DNA of 48,595 bases from CAZAGO01 sp964485045 (GTDB taxonomy: Archaea; Nanobdellota; Nanobdellia; Pacearchaeales; GW2011-AR1), in contig CAZAGO010000001.1 of assembly GCA_964485045.1 (NCBI GenBank), forward strand, positions 1-48,595, written 5' to 3'. The notes under the pieces are model-generated. The model was not told where the DNA came from, made no database searches, and worked only from the letters and a program-made list of their open reading frames with translations. The translations under genes and the position numbers were made by a program. Of the stretch, positions 39,956 to 46,747 are shown piece after piece. Within the stretch, counting starts at the first letter, position 1; every line of letters begins with the position of its first letter.

Positions 39956-40246
39956 TTTGCAAAGCAAAGGGCTATGTATTCAATAGAATTATCAGAGACA
40001 TNNNNNNNNNNNNNNNNNNNNNNNNNNNNNNNNNNNNNNNNNNNNNNNNNNNNNNNNNNNNNNNNNNNNNNNNNNNNNNNNNNNNNNNNNNNNNNNNNNN
40101 NTCAGAGACATTTGCAAAGCAAAGGGCTATGTATTCAATAGAATTATCAGAGACATTTGCAAAGCAAAGGGCTATGTATTCAATAGAATTATCAGAGACA
40201 TTTGCAAAGCAAAGGGCTATGTATTCAATAGAATTATCAGAGACAT
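39947..40246 (+). repeat. 45-bp tandem array that starts inside tRNA-Met
   Basis: The segment TCAGAGACA, the last nine bases of the tRNA including the discriminator, recurs at 39947, 39992, 40102, 40147, 40192 and 40237. The period is 45 bp. All visible units are identical. Each contains the small hairpin TTTGC-AAA-GCAAA. A 100-N gap (40002-40101) interrupts the array, so the real number of units is unknown. Confidence 0.92.
40002..40101. other. Assembly gap (100 N) inside the tRNA-Met array
   Basis: There are exactly 100 N, flanked by identical 45-bp units in register. This is best explained as an unresolved number of further copies. Confidence 0.95.
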
Positions 40247-40297
40247 ATTAGATAATTTTCTCTTCTTAAAATAAGTTTGAGAGAACAAGAATATTTG

Positions 40298-40660
40298 TTA
40301 ATAATCCATTGCTTTTAAAAAAGAATCCTTATCTCCATTTTTTCTTGGGAATATATGAACATGTACGTGGTGAATCGTCTGTCCTGCTACTTCAAAACCA
40401 TTATTAATCAAATTGAATCCTTCTGCATTATATTCTTTCATTAAAATTAAAGAGGTTTTCTTTATACAATCTAGAAGTTCTAAACCAAGAGTAGAAGGCA
40501 TATCTAATATTGTATTGAAGTGTTTTTTAGAAATAATAAGTGTGTGCCCTTCCATTTTTGGATAAGCATCAGGAACTGAAAAAAAATTATCATTTTCATA
40601 AATAATTTTGTTGGGAATTTCCCCCTTAGAAATTTTGCAAAATATACATTCACTAACCAT
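40298..40660 (-). CDS. HIT-family nucleotide-binding hydrolase
   Basis: HIT proteins hydrolyse nucleoside phosphoramidates and similar nucleotides. The histidine triad is HHVHVHIFP near residues 97-105, and the N-terminal zinc-type CIFCKI is at 5-10. At 120 residues it has normal Hint-like length. It is transcribed alone, leftward, just beyond the tRNA-Met array. No specific substrate can be inferred. Confidence 0.93.
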   Translation of the reverse strand: MVSECIFCKISKGEIPNKIIYENDNFFSVPDAYPKMEGHTLIISKKHFNTILDMPSTLGLELLDCIKKTSLILMKEYNAEGFNLINNGFEVAGQTIHHVHVHIFPRKNGDKDSFLKAMDY

Positions 40661-40744
40661 AAAAAAAGAGAAAAAGAAAGTTTAAAAATATATTTAAAAA
40701 AAATTGTAAAAACAAAGAAACAAAAAGCTAATTATGAAGAAAAA

Positions 40745-40798
40745 TTACTTTTTTTTCTTCTTTACAGCCTTTTTCTTTGCTTTTTTCTTTGCAGCCAT
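40745..40798 (-). CDS. 17-residue lysine-rich peptide
   Basis: A minus-strand frame with a good Shine-Dalgarno (GAGGTG, 8 nt upstream of ATG) encodes MAAKKKAKKKAVKKKKK. Upstream, a TATA-like TTTTTAAATA lies at a plausible distance. The combination of promoter, SD, start and stop in a 54-bp frame makes expression likely. Such a peptide would bind nucleic acid. It might alternatively be the leader of an RNA element. Confidence 0.5.
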   Translation of the reverse strand: MAAKKKAKKKAVKKKKK

Positions 40799-40930
40799 TT
40801 TTTTTCACCTCTAATTTAATTAAAAGTAACAAGAATGCTTTATTTAAAAATTCTTCGGAAATTTTTCAAATCTAGAAAATCTTTCAAAAACTCTAAAAAA
40901 AATCACCGTCGATGAAATAAAAAACTATTT

Positions 40931-42415
40931 TTATGCAATTAATTTTCCAGCTTTTTCAAAAACTATTTCAGAATTTATAAGTTTTCTTAAAACTTCTTTC
41001 AAATCTAAAACTTTCACTCTTATTTGTTTAGTCGTATCTCTATCCCTAATTGTAACATCATTATTAGCTAAAGAATCACCGTCGATAGTTATACAATAAG
41101 GAGTCCCTATTTCATCATTTCTAGCGTATCTTCTTCCAATAGAACCTGATTCATCATAAGAAACATTCCACTCTTTTTTTAAAGAAGAATAAATTTTTTT
41201 TGAGAAATCTACAAATTCTTTTTTATTTTTGACAATTGGAAAAATAGCTGCCTTTAAAGGAGCTAATTTAGGAGATAATCTTAAAACGACATTCCCTCTT
41301 TTCTCGTCGAAAGAATAGGCATCAAACAAAAAAACTAAAAAAGCTCTTCCAACACCCATACTTGGTTCACAGACTACATGAGGCAAAACTTTCTTTCCAT
41401 CTTGAGTCATAATTTCCATATTTTTATTTGAAAACTTTTGATGTTGAGTTAAATCAAAATTTCCTCTGTTTGCAAATCCTTGTAATTCTCTCCAACCCAT
41501 AGGAAAATTATACTCTAAATCCCAAGTATCAGAAGCATAATGACTCTTTTCTTCAGAAGAATGCTGCCTTATTCTAAATTTTTTTGGATCACAACCCATT
41601 GAAACAAACCAATTAAATTCTTGAACTATCCAATAAGCATGCCAATCTGCTTTGATTATTCCTTTTTTCCAAGCATCGTAGACTCTCATCAAAACAGAAT
41701 CATTCTCTTTTTTTTGTGCTTCTGCACTGAGAACAAGCATTTCAACATTTTTTATTTCATCCATATAAGGACATTTAGTTCCTGGAGCAATAAAGTATTC
41801 TATTTCCATTTGTTCAAACTCTCTACATCTAAATAAAAATTCTCTCGGAGAGATTTCATTTCTAAAAGATTTTCCTATTTGAGCAATTCCAAAAGGAAGT
41901 TGCATTCTTGAATTTTCTTGAACCATTTTAAAATCTGCAAAAATAAGTTGAGCTGTCTCTGGTCTTAAATATGCACGAAGAGATTCTTCTTTTATAGGTC
42001 CTACTTGAGTGGTAAACATAGTATTAAATTCTCCTTTTGATTCATACTTTCCTCCACATTTCTCACAAGAAGCCTTTCCAAATTCATGCTTATCTATTTT
42101 AGTTTTAAAATTACATTTCTTACAAACAACTGCTAAATCTACAAAATTATTTACATGCCCAGAAGCTTCCCAAATTTTTGGATGAGTAATTATAGAACCA
42201 TCTATTCCTACAATATCTTCCCTCTCATGAACATGAAATTTCCACCATGAATCTTTCAAATTTTTAAGAAATTCACACCCCACATGTCCAAAGTCCCAAA
42301 AACCTCCTAATCCTCCATATATCTCTCCAGAAGGATAGACAAAACCTTTGCTTTTACAAAACGTTGCCAAATCCTCTACTGAAAATCTATTTTTTGATTT
42401 TTTTTCTTCTGCCAT
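40931..42415 (-). CDS. glyS: Glycyl-tRNA synthetase, archaeal/eukaryotic type
   Basis: This dimeric class II enzyme charges tRNA-Gly. The N-terminus (SKGFVYPSGEIYGGLGGFWDFGHVG) is the family signature. A zinc ribbon insertion carries CKKC near 98-101 and CEKC near 116-119. Motif 2 is near FRNEISPREFLFRCREFEQME, motif 3 near EPSMGVGRAFLVFLFDAY, and an anticodon-binding domain follows. The length of 494 residues is slightly short. It reads away from the tRNA-Cys array, whose 50-bp units begin 25 bp upstream of the start. Confidence 0.96.
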   Translation of the reverse strand: MAEEKKSKNRFSVEDLATFCKSKGFVYPSGEIYGGLGGFWDFGHVGCEFLKNLKDSWWKFHVHEREDIVGIDGSIITHPKIWEASGHVNNFVDLAVVCKKCNFKTKIDKHEFGKASCEKCGGKYESKGEFNTMFTTQVGPIKEESLRAYLRPETAQLIFADFKMVQENSRMQLPFGIAQIGKSFRNEISPREFLFRCREFEQMEIEYFIAPGTKCPYMDEIKNVEMLVLSAEAQKKENDSVLMRVYDAWKKGIIKADWHAYWIVQEFNWFVSMGCDPKKFRIRQHSSEEKSHYASDTWDLEYNFPMGWRELQGFANRGNFDLTQHQKFSNKNMEIMTQDGKKVLPHVVCEPSMGVGRAFLVFLFDAYSFDEKRGNVVLRLSPKLAPLKAAIFPIVKNKKEFVDFSKKIYSSLKKEWNVSYDESGSIGRRYARNDEIGTPYCITIDGDSLANNDVTIRDRDTTKQIRVKVLDLKEVLRKLINSEIVFEKAGKLIA

Positions 42416-42440
42416 TTTTTATGAACTTTTATTCTTTTTT

Positions 42441-42603
42441 GGAAATCTCATAGAGATCTTCACTGCTAATGAGACTCTCCATTTGAATTTGGAAATCTCA
42501 TAGAGATCTTCATTGCTAATGAGACTCTCCATTTGAATTTGGAAATCTCATAGAGATCTTCATTGCTAATGAGACTCTCCATTTGAATTTGGAAATCTCA
42601 TAA
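42441..42603 (-). repeat. 50-bp tandem array downstream of tRNA-Cys
   Basis: GGAAATCTCA recurs at 42441, 42491, 42541 and 42591 with exactly 50-bp spacing. There are three full units and a partial fourth abutting the tRNA. The first unit differs by one base (CACTG against CATTG). On the tRNA strand the unit contains ATGAGA and TCTCAT arms and a GGAGA that could pair with TCTCC of the acceptor 3' strand. Unlike the other arrays this one is fully assembled. Confidence 0.9.
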
Positions 42604-42696
42604 AGCGGAGACCGGGACTCGAACCCGGGAAAATCTGCTTTCTACTTTTATTTCTTAAGCTGCAGGCAGACGCAGTAGCCGCTGTGCCATCTCCGC
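42604..42696 (-). tRNA. tRNA-Cys (GCA) with a 20-nt intron
   Basis: The reverse strand gives acceptor GCGGAGA/TCTCCGC, a short D stem, anticodon stem TCTGC/GCAGA and T loop TTCGAGT. The discriminator is U, as expected for Cys. A 20-nt intron (CTTAAG...GTAGAA) follows position 37. CTGC of the loop pairs with GTAG of the intron between 3-nt bulges, so cleavage in the canonical places leaves loop CTGCAGA. A TTTTAAATA box is centred about 29 bp upstream of G1. Confidence 0.93.
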
Positions 42697-42740
42697 ATGA
42701 TTAATTATTCAAGAAATATCTATTTAAAATATTTTAGGTT

Positions 42741-43124
42741 CTACTTAAATTTTTTTGCTAAAGTTATATGTCCCTTATGATCATATACCCCTATTCCCAA
42801 AGTATTCAAAGCAGGAATAATCTTTCTTGATTTGAAAAGCCTCTTTAGATTATAAACTGCAGAATCACAAGCTAAAACGATAGTTACATTCCCTTTTAAC
42901 TCGTCTTTTTTTAGTTGATCAAAATCACAAGCAATTCCTATCAAATCCGTATCTACAACATTAAATCCATCTTTCTTTAATTTGTTTGAAAAATCTTTCA
43001 TTTTTAGATCTCCACCGGTATGGCACATGCGCGCACAAGCATTACAAGAAACGATTCCTATTCTATCTGTTTTTTTAAGTTGAGACTTAATTTCTTGGTA
43101 AGATTTAGAACTTGTAACTATCAT
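42741..43124 (-). CDS. Stand-alone zinc domain like the MTHFR C-terminal family
   Basis: This 127-residue protein contains CNACARMCHTGG near residues 27-38, a CD at about 66-67, and LACDSAVYNLKRLF followed by PALNTLGIG near 105-113. This pattern resembles PF12225, the domain often attached to methylenetetrahydrofolate reductase and found alone near acetyl-CoA-pathway genes. No folate or C1 genes are adjacent here, so its job is unclear; a metal-bound redox or methyl-group role is a guess. Confidence 0.6.
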   Translation of the reverse strand: MIVTSSKSYQEIKSQLKKTDRIGIVSCNACARMCHTGGDLKMKDFSNKLKKDGFNVVDTDLIGIACDFDQLKKDELKGNVTIVLACDSAVYNLKRLFKSRKIIPALNTLGIGVYDHKGHITLAKKFK

Positions 43125-43255
43125 CTTTTTTCCTCTTAAAACAAATAACTAAAATGAGTTTATAAATATTAAGTTAAAATAAAAAATAATTTACAAAGTA
43201 ACCAAGATTCAAACCCTCCCATAAAATGCGCTATGTTTCACTTTAATAAAACATT

Positions 43256-43282
43256 GGCATAAACAACAAAGAGATTTATGCC
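43256..43282 (-). other. Trailer hairpin overlapping the tRNA-Arg(UCU) 3' end
   Basis: GGCATAAA (43256-43263) and TTTATGCC (43275-43282) are a perfect 8-bp inverted repeat. On the RNA the second arm includes the last acceptor bases and the discriminator. The hairpin would therefore compete with the acceptor stem before 3' processing. Confidence 0.5.
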
Positions 43283-43353
43283 CCGGACAGGATTTGAACC
43301 TGCGACCTACTACTTAGAAGGCAGTCGCTCTATCCAGGCTGAGCTACCGGGGC
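43279..43353 (-). tRNA. tRNA-Arg (UCU)
   Basis: The reverse strand folds with acceptor GCCCCGG/CCGGGGC, D stem GCTC/GAGC, anticodon stem ACTGC/GTAGT and loop CTTCTAA (anticodon UCU). The T loop is TTCAAAT and the discriminator A. There is no intron and no encoded CCA. It has no tandem array, but the trailer forms the hairpin listed separately. Of the remaining 372-bp spacer, the part between 43354 and 43496 shows only promoter-like AT tracts. Confidence 0.95.
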
Positions 43354-43496
43354 TTAATTAATCTTTATTAAAATAATAACAAAATATTCTATTTAAAAGT
43401 GTTTGTTTAAAACAATTCTATGCAAAAAATAAGATTATTTCTTTTTTCAAAACTTTTTTATGGTTTAATAATTCATAAGATAATAAAAAAATAAAA

Positions 43497-44393
43497 TTAA
43501 TTTAAATAAAAATTATCAAAGTCATTTGCAATAAAAGAATTTTTAAAATATTTTTTTGATTGTCTTAATATTTCTTCAGAATTTTTTGTATATCTTTGAC
43601 TTATGTGTGTTAAAACTAATTGTTTTGATTCTGATTGTTTTGCAATACTCGCTGCTTGTTTTACTGTAAGATGTTTAAATTCCTTCGCTCTCTCCTCAGA
43701 TTCTTCATCGAAGGCAGATTCACAAATAAGCAAATCAGAATTTTTTACAAAAATAGGTATTTTCTTATCATAGATTGTATCTAAAACAAAAGATATTTTC
43801 TTCCCTTTCTCGGTATAAGTTAAATTTTTTGAAAAATAAGTCTTCCCTCCATAAACTATTTTTTCCCCTTTCTTTATTTTTTGAAGCAAAGGCCCTTCTG
43901 GAATTTTAGATTTCCCTAACTTTTTTTTGTCAATTCTTAATTTTTCTTTTAAAATAAAAGAATAAGCATTACAAGGTATTCCGTGTCTCATAGAACTTGC
44001 TTCAAGAATAAAATCTTCATTTTCAAAGAATTTTCCTATGACTTCCTCAACATGAAATTTAAGTTTTTCTTTGAAGGTAAATGTTCTAAAAACAGCATTT
44101 ATAAATTCTTTACTTCCTTTTGGTCCATAAATAAACAGTGTTTTATTATATCCACTAAGAGCAAGAGTTTGTAAAAGCCCAGAAAGCCCAAGAACATGAT
44201 CTCCATGCCAGTGAGTGATTAGAACTCTCGTTAACTTGCAAGGATTTATTCCTGCTATTCTCATCTGTTTTTGAGTTCCTTCCCCACAATCTACAAGAAT
44301 ATTTTCCCCATAATAATTAAGTAAAATTGCCGTATGATTTCTTTTTTCAGTTGGAACTGCATCAGAGGTTCCTAAAAAAGTTATTGATACCAT
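43497..44393 (-). CDS. rnz: Ribonuclease Z
   Basis: RNase Z cuts pre-tRNA just after the discriminator base. The metallo-beta-lactamase motif HWHGDH is at residues 61-66. The conserved N-terminal FLGTSDAVPT and the C-terminal LVLTHISQRY with its metal His are present. The 298-residue length is that of the short, dimeric form. None of the tRNAs here encodes CCA, so RNase Z is needed for every 3' end. It would also be the obvious enzyme to meet the repeated tRNA 3' ends of the arrays. Confidence 0.95.
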   Translation of the reverse strand: MVSITFLGTSDAVPTEKRNHTAILLNYYGENILVDCGEGTQKQMRIAGINPCKLTRVLITHWHGDHVLGLSGLLQTLALSGYNKTLFIYGPKGSKEFINAVFRTFTFKEKLKFHVEEVIGKFFENEDFILEASSMRHGIPCNAYSFILKEKLRIDKKKLGKSKIPEGPLLQKIKKGEKIVYGGKTYFSKNLTYTEKGKKISFVLDTIYDKKIPIFVKNSDLLICESAFDEESEERAKEFKHLTVKQAASIAKQSESKQLVLTHISQRYTKNSEEILRQSKKYFKNSFIANDFDNFYLN

Positions 44394-44492
44394 TAAATAT
44401 ACAAAGAAAAATCGTTTAATAATTTATCTAGAATAACAAAGTTCCAACTAAGAGAACAAGTTTAAAACCTGCGAAAATTTAAAGGTAAACGC

Positions 44493-44744
44493 TTAATCCT
44501 TTTTCAAGGCAGTTGATGCTGGAGAAATAAAAATTATGGTATCCCCTCTTAAAAAGGTTAAACCAAGGTTTCTCTTGATTTCATTGCTTTGCATCTCTTT
44601 AACGTTGTCCATGACCAGATTTATATGGATATCAAAAGCCAGCAAAGTTCCTACAAATTGTTTGTCCCCCTTAGTGTGGACAAGAACTTCATTGCCTTTT
44701 GAATTATTTAATAAATCCAAAGGTCTCTCAATTCCGTTAACCAT
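44493..44744 (-). CDS. Sm-like archaeal protein (Lsm)
   Basis: This 83-residue protein has the Sm1 motif (VLVHTKGDKQFVGTLLAFDIHINLVMDN) near residues 20-47 and the Sm2 motif (LRGDTIIFISP) near 65-75. Archaeal Lsm proteins form heptameric rings that bind U-rich RNA and have been linked to tRNA and RNA processing. It sits between rnz and the divergent rps8e gene. Confidence 0.93.
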   Translation of the reverse strand: MVNGIERPLDLLNNSKGNEVLVHTKGDKQFVGTLLAFDIHINLVMDNVKEMQSNEIKRNLGLTFLRGDTIIFISPASTALKKD

Positions 44745-44840
44745 AATCTATTCCTGATAATTGAATTTATAAAGCTTGTCATAAAAATTACTATAAATCT
44801 TTATAGAAAGATATTTAAACGAAAAATAGGAAATTCATAT

Positions 44841-45203
44841 ATGAATAAAGGAAGAAAAATTTCTGGCGGAAGATATATCGCAAACAGAAAGAAAAAATCT
44901 TACGAATTAGCAGGACAAAGAAAGATAGTGAAACTTGGAGAAGAAAAAAGAAAAACAAAAAGAACAAAAGGTGGAAACATAAAAACATTTTTACTTGGAG
45001 CTAAATTTATTAATATTTTAACAAAAGATAAAAAACAAAAAAGAGCAGAAATAAAAAATGTTTTAGAAACCCCTTCAAATAGATTCTTAGCAAGACAAAA
45101 CGTTATAACTAAGGGAGCAATCCTAGATACAGATATGGGAAAAGTTAGAGTAACTAATAGACCTTCTCAAGAAGGAATAATTAACGGAATTCTTATTGAA
45201 TAA
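44841..45203 (+). CDS. rps8e: Small ribosomal subunit protein eS8
   Basis: This 120-residue basic protein starts MNKGRKISGGRYIANRKKK, the S8e signature. It continues with TPSNRFLARQNVITKGAILDT near 75-95 and a C-terminal RPSQEGIINGILI. The archaeal length is normal. ATATTTAAAC at 44811-44820 lies about 25 bp before the ATG and is a good TATA box for a leaderless or short-leader mRNA. tfb follows on the same strand after a spacer with its own TATA box. Confidence 0.96.
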   Translation: MNKGRKISGGRYIANRKKKSYELAGQRKIVKLGEEKRKTKRTKGGNIKTFLLGAKFINILTKDKKQKRAEIKNVLETPSNRFLARQNVITKGAILDTDMGKVRVTNRPSQEGIINGILIE

Positions 45204-45302
45204 ATCACAAAAAGTTTTACTACTTTTTAATAGAACAACAAGCAAAAGCTTTAAAAAGGGGAAAGATTTATAAACGTTACTTTAAACTCAAAGATTCTAA
45301 AA

Positions 45303-46229
45303 ATGGCTGCAATAAAAAGATGTCCTGAATGCGATGGAGTACACCTTACTTATGACCCTCAAAAAGGGGAAATAATATGTAATGATTGTGGATTGGTCGT
45401 CGAAGAAAAAATGGTTGATACTGGAGTTGACCTTCAAGGAAAATTTGATAAAGACGAAAAAAAAGGTAGAAGTGGTGCTCCTATGAGCATGCAAAAATAT
45501 GACAAAGGACTTACAACAAATGTTGGAGAAATTTCTGACATATATAAATTAGAACCAGGACAAACAAGAAAATTTTTAAGATTAAAAAAATGGCAAGAAA
45601 GAGTTTCTACAAGTATTGAAAGAAACCTTAGGCTCGCAATGGCTGAATTAAGAGTTATTGCATCATATCTCAATCTTCCTAATGTGGTAAGAGATGAAGC
45701 TGCAAGAATATATAATTACGTTCTTCAAAGGGGACTAGTAAGAGGAAGAAGTATGGAATCAGTTATAACGGCTTGTTTATACGCTGCATGCCGTTCTTAT
45801 AATATTCCTAGAACTCTTGACGAGATGTCCACGGCATCAGATGTTGAAAGAAAAGAAATAGGAAGAACCTACAGATTTATTATAAGAAAATTAGGAATAA
45901 CTGTTAAACAAAGCTCTCCAAAAGATTATATCTCAAGATTTTCATCTGTATTAAAACTATCTCCAAAGACACAAAATGATGCTTTAAAGGTTTTAAAAAG
46001 AGCTGAAGAGGTTGAATTAACCTCTGGAAGAGGCCCTGCAGGAATTGCGGCTGCTGCACTTTACGTCGCTGCTTTAATGAATGATGAGAAAAAAACTCAA
46101 AGAGAAGTTGCAGACATAGCTGGAATAACAGAAGTTACAATAAGAAACAGATATAAAGAATTAATAGAAAAATTGAATCTTGAAGATAAAATTAAGCAAA
46201 AAGAAAAAGAGTTTAGTAAAAAAAAGTAA
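45303..46229 (+). CDS. tfb: Transcription initiation factor B (TFB)
   Basis: TFB bridges TBP, the BRE element and RNA polymerase. The N-terminal zinc ribbon has Cys7, Cys10, Cys26 and Cys29. The B-reader region follows, then two cyclin folds: the first near 110-200 (VVRDEAARIYNYVLQRGLVRGRS) and the second near 205-295 (GRGPAGIAAAALYVAALM). The 308-residue length is normal. A TTTATAAAC TATA box near 45268-45276 precedes the start by about 30 bp. Confidence 0.97.
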   Translation: MAAIKRCPECDGVHLTYDPQKGEIICNDCGLVVEEKMVDTGVDLQGKFDKDEKKGRSGAPMSMQKYDKGLTTNVGEISDIYKLEPGQTRKFLRLKKWQERVSTSIERNLRLAMAELRVIASYLNLPNVVRDEAARIYNYVLQRGLVRGRSMESVITACLYAACRSYNIPRTLDEMSTASDVERKEIGRTYRFIIRKLGITVKQSSPKDYISRFSSVLKLSPKTQNDALKVLKRAEEVELTSGRGPAGIAAAALYVAALMNDEKKTQREVADIAGITEVTIRNRYKELIEKLNLEDKIKQKEKEFSKKK

Positions 46230-46435
46230 TAGCTTTCTAAATAAAAATTAAAGTTAAGATTACCAATAAAAAGAATAATCTATTAATTTAATCAAAAAAT
46301 TTACATTTTTTTTATACTATAGTTCTTTTATAAATTTAAAAATGATTTTTAATAAATGTAATTGTACAATATCTTTTTATATGGTGTTTTATAAATAATT
46401 TAATCATATGTGCGATTTTGCCAGAGGCAATTTAA

Positions 46436-46488
46436 AATTTCCACTCAAATTTTTGAGGAAATTCAAAAAGAACCCGCTGGTTCTTTTT
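46436..46488 (+). other. Two strong hairpins in the tRNA-Leu leader
   Basis: AATTTC...CTCAAA-TT-TTTGAG-GAAATT (46436-46463) forms a 12-bp interrupted stem. AAAAAGAACC-CGCT-GGTTCTTTTT (46465-46488) is a perfect 10-bp hairpin ending 2 bp before the tRNA. Together they occupy the 5' leader between a TATA-like tract near 46390 and the tRNA. Confidence 0.65.
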
Positions 46489-46490
46489 AT

Positions 46491-46574
46491 GCGGATGTGC
46501 CGGAGTGGTCAAACGGGCTTGGCTAAGGACCAAGTGGCTTAGTGCCTGCAGGGGTTCGAACCCTCTCATCCGCA
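46491..46574 (+). tRNA. tRNA-Leu, anticodon reads AAG
   Basis: This is a type II tRNA with acceptor GCGGATG/CATCCGC, anticodon stem CTTGG/CCAAG, a long variable arm (GGC/GCC stem) and T loop TTCGAAC. The discriminator is A. The seven-base anticodon loop is CTAAGGA, which places AAG at 34-36 and thus decodes CUU. Unmodified A34 is very unusual in archaea. No other register gives a 7-base loop with a 5-bp stem. Hairpins crowd both flanks. Confidence 0.9.
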
Positions 46575-46579
46575 TAATG

Positions 46580-46696
46580 CAATTTCATAGGAAATTGTAT
46601 TTGGATAGGATTCTGCAAGTCGCTTAAATTCAGAAATATTTTATTAATACTTTATGAAATTTCTTTAGAAATTTTATCCAGTTAGAATCCTTTTTT
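46580..46696 (+). terminator. Structured 3' trailer and terminator of tRNA-Leu
   Basis: CAATTTC-ATAG-GAAATTG (46580-46597) follows the tRNA. AGGATTCT (46607-46614) pairs perfectly with AGAATCCT (46684-46691), enclosing the hairpin AAATTTC-TTTA-GAAATTT (46657-46674). The outer stem runs directly into a T tract. It resembles a large terminator or a stable RNA domain. Confidence 0.5.
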
Positions 46697-46747
46697 CACA
46701 CATTTCTTAAAATTTAGAGGATTATTAGAGATACAAAAATAAAAAAA

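Noticed and set aside
39947..40246. CRISPR array
   Set aside because: The whole unit is identical from copy to copy, with no variable spacers. Repeats are anchored on the tRNA 3' end and no cas gene is in the window. The same holds for the other arrays.
43201..43245. A second tRNA or tRNA remnant next to tRNA-Arg(UCU)
   Set aside because: The minus strand has a T-arm-like GGGTTTGAATCTT, but its stem pairs badly and there is no acceptor or anticodon arm. At most it is a decayed fragment.
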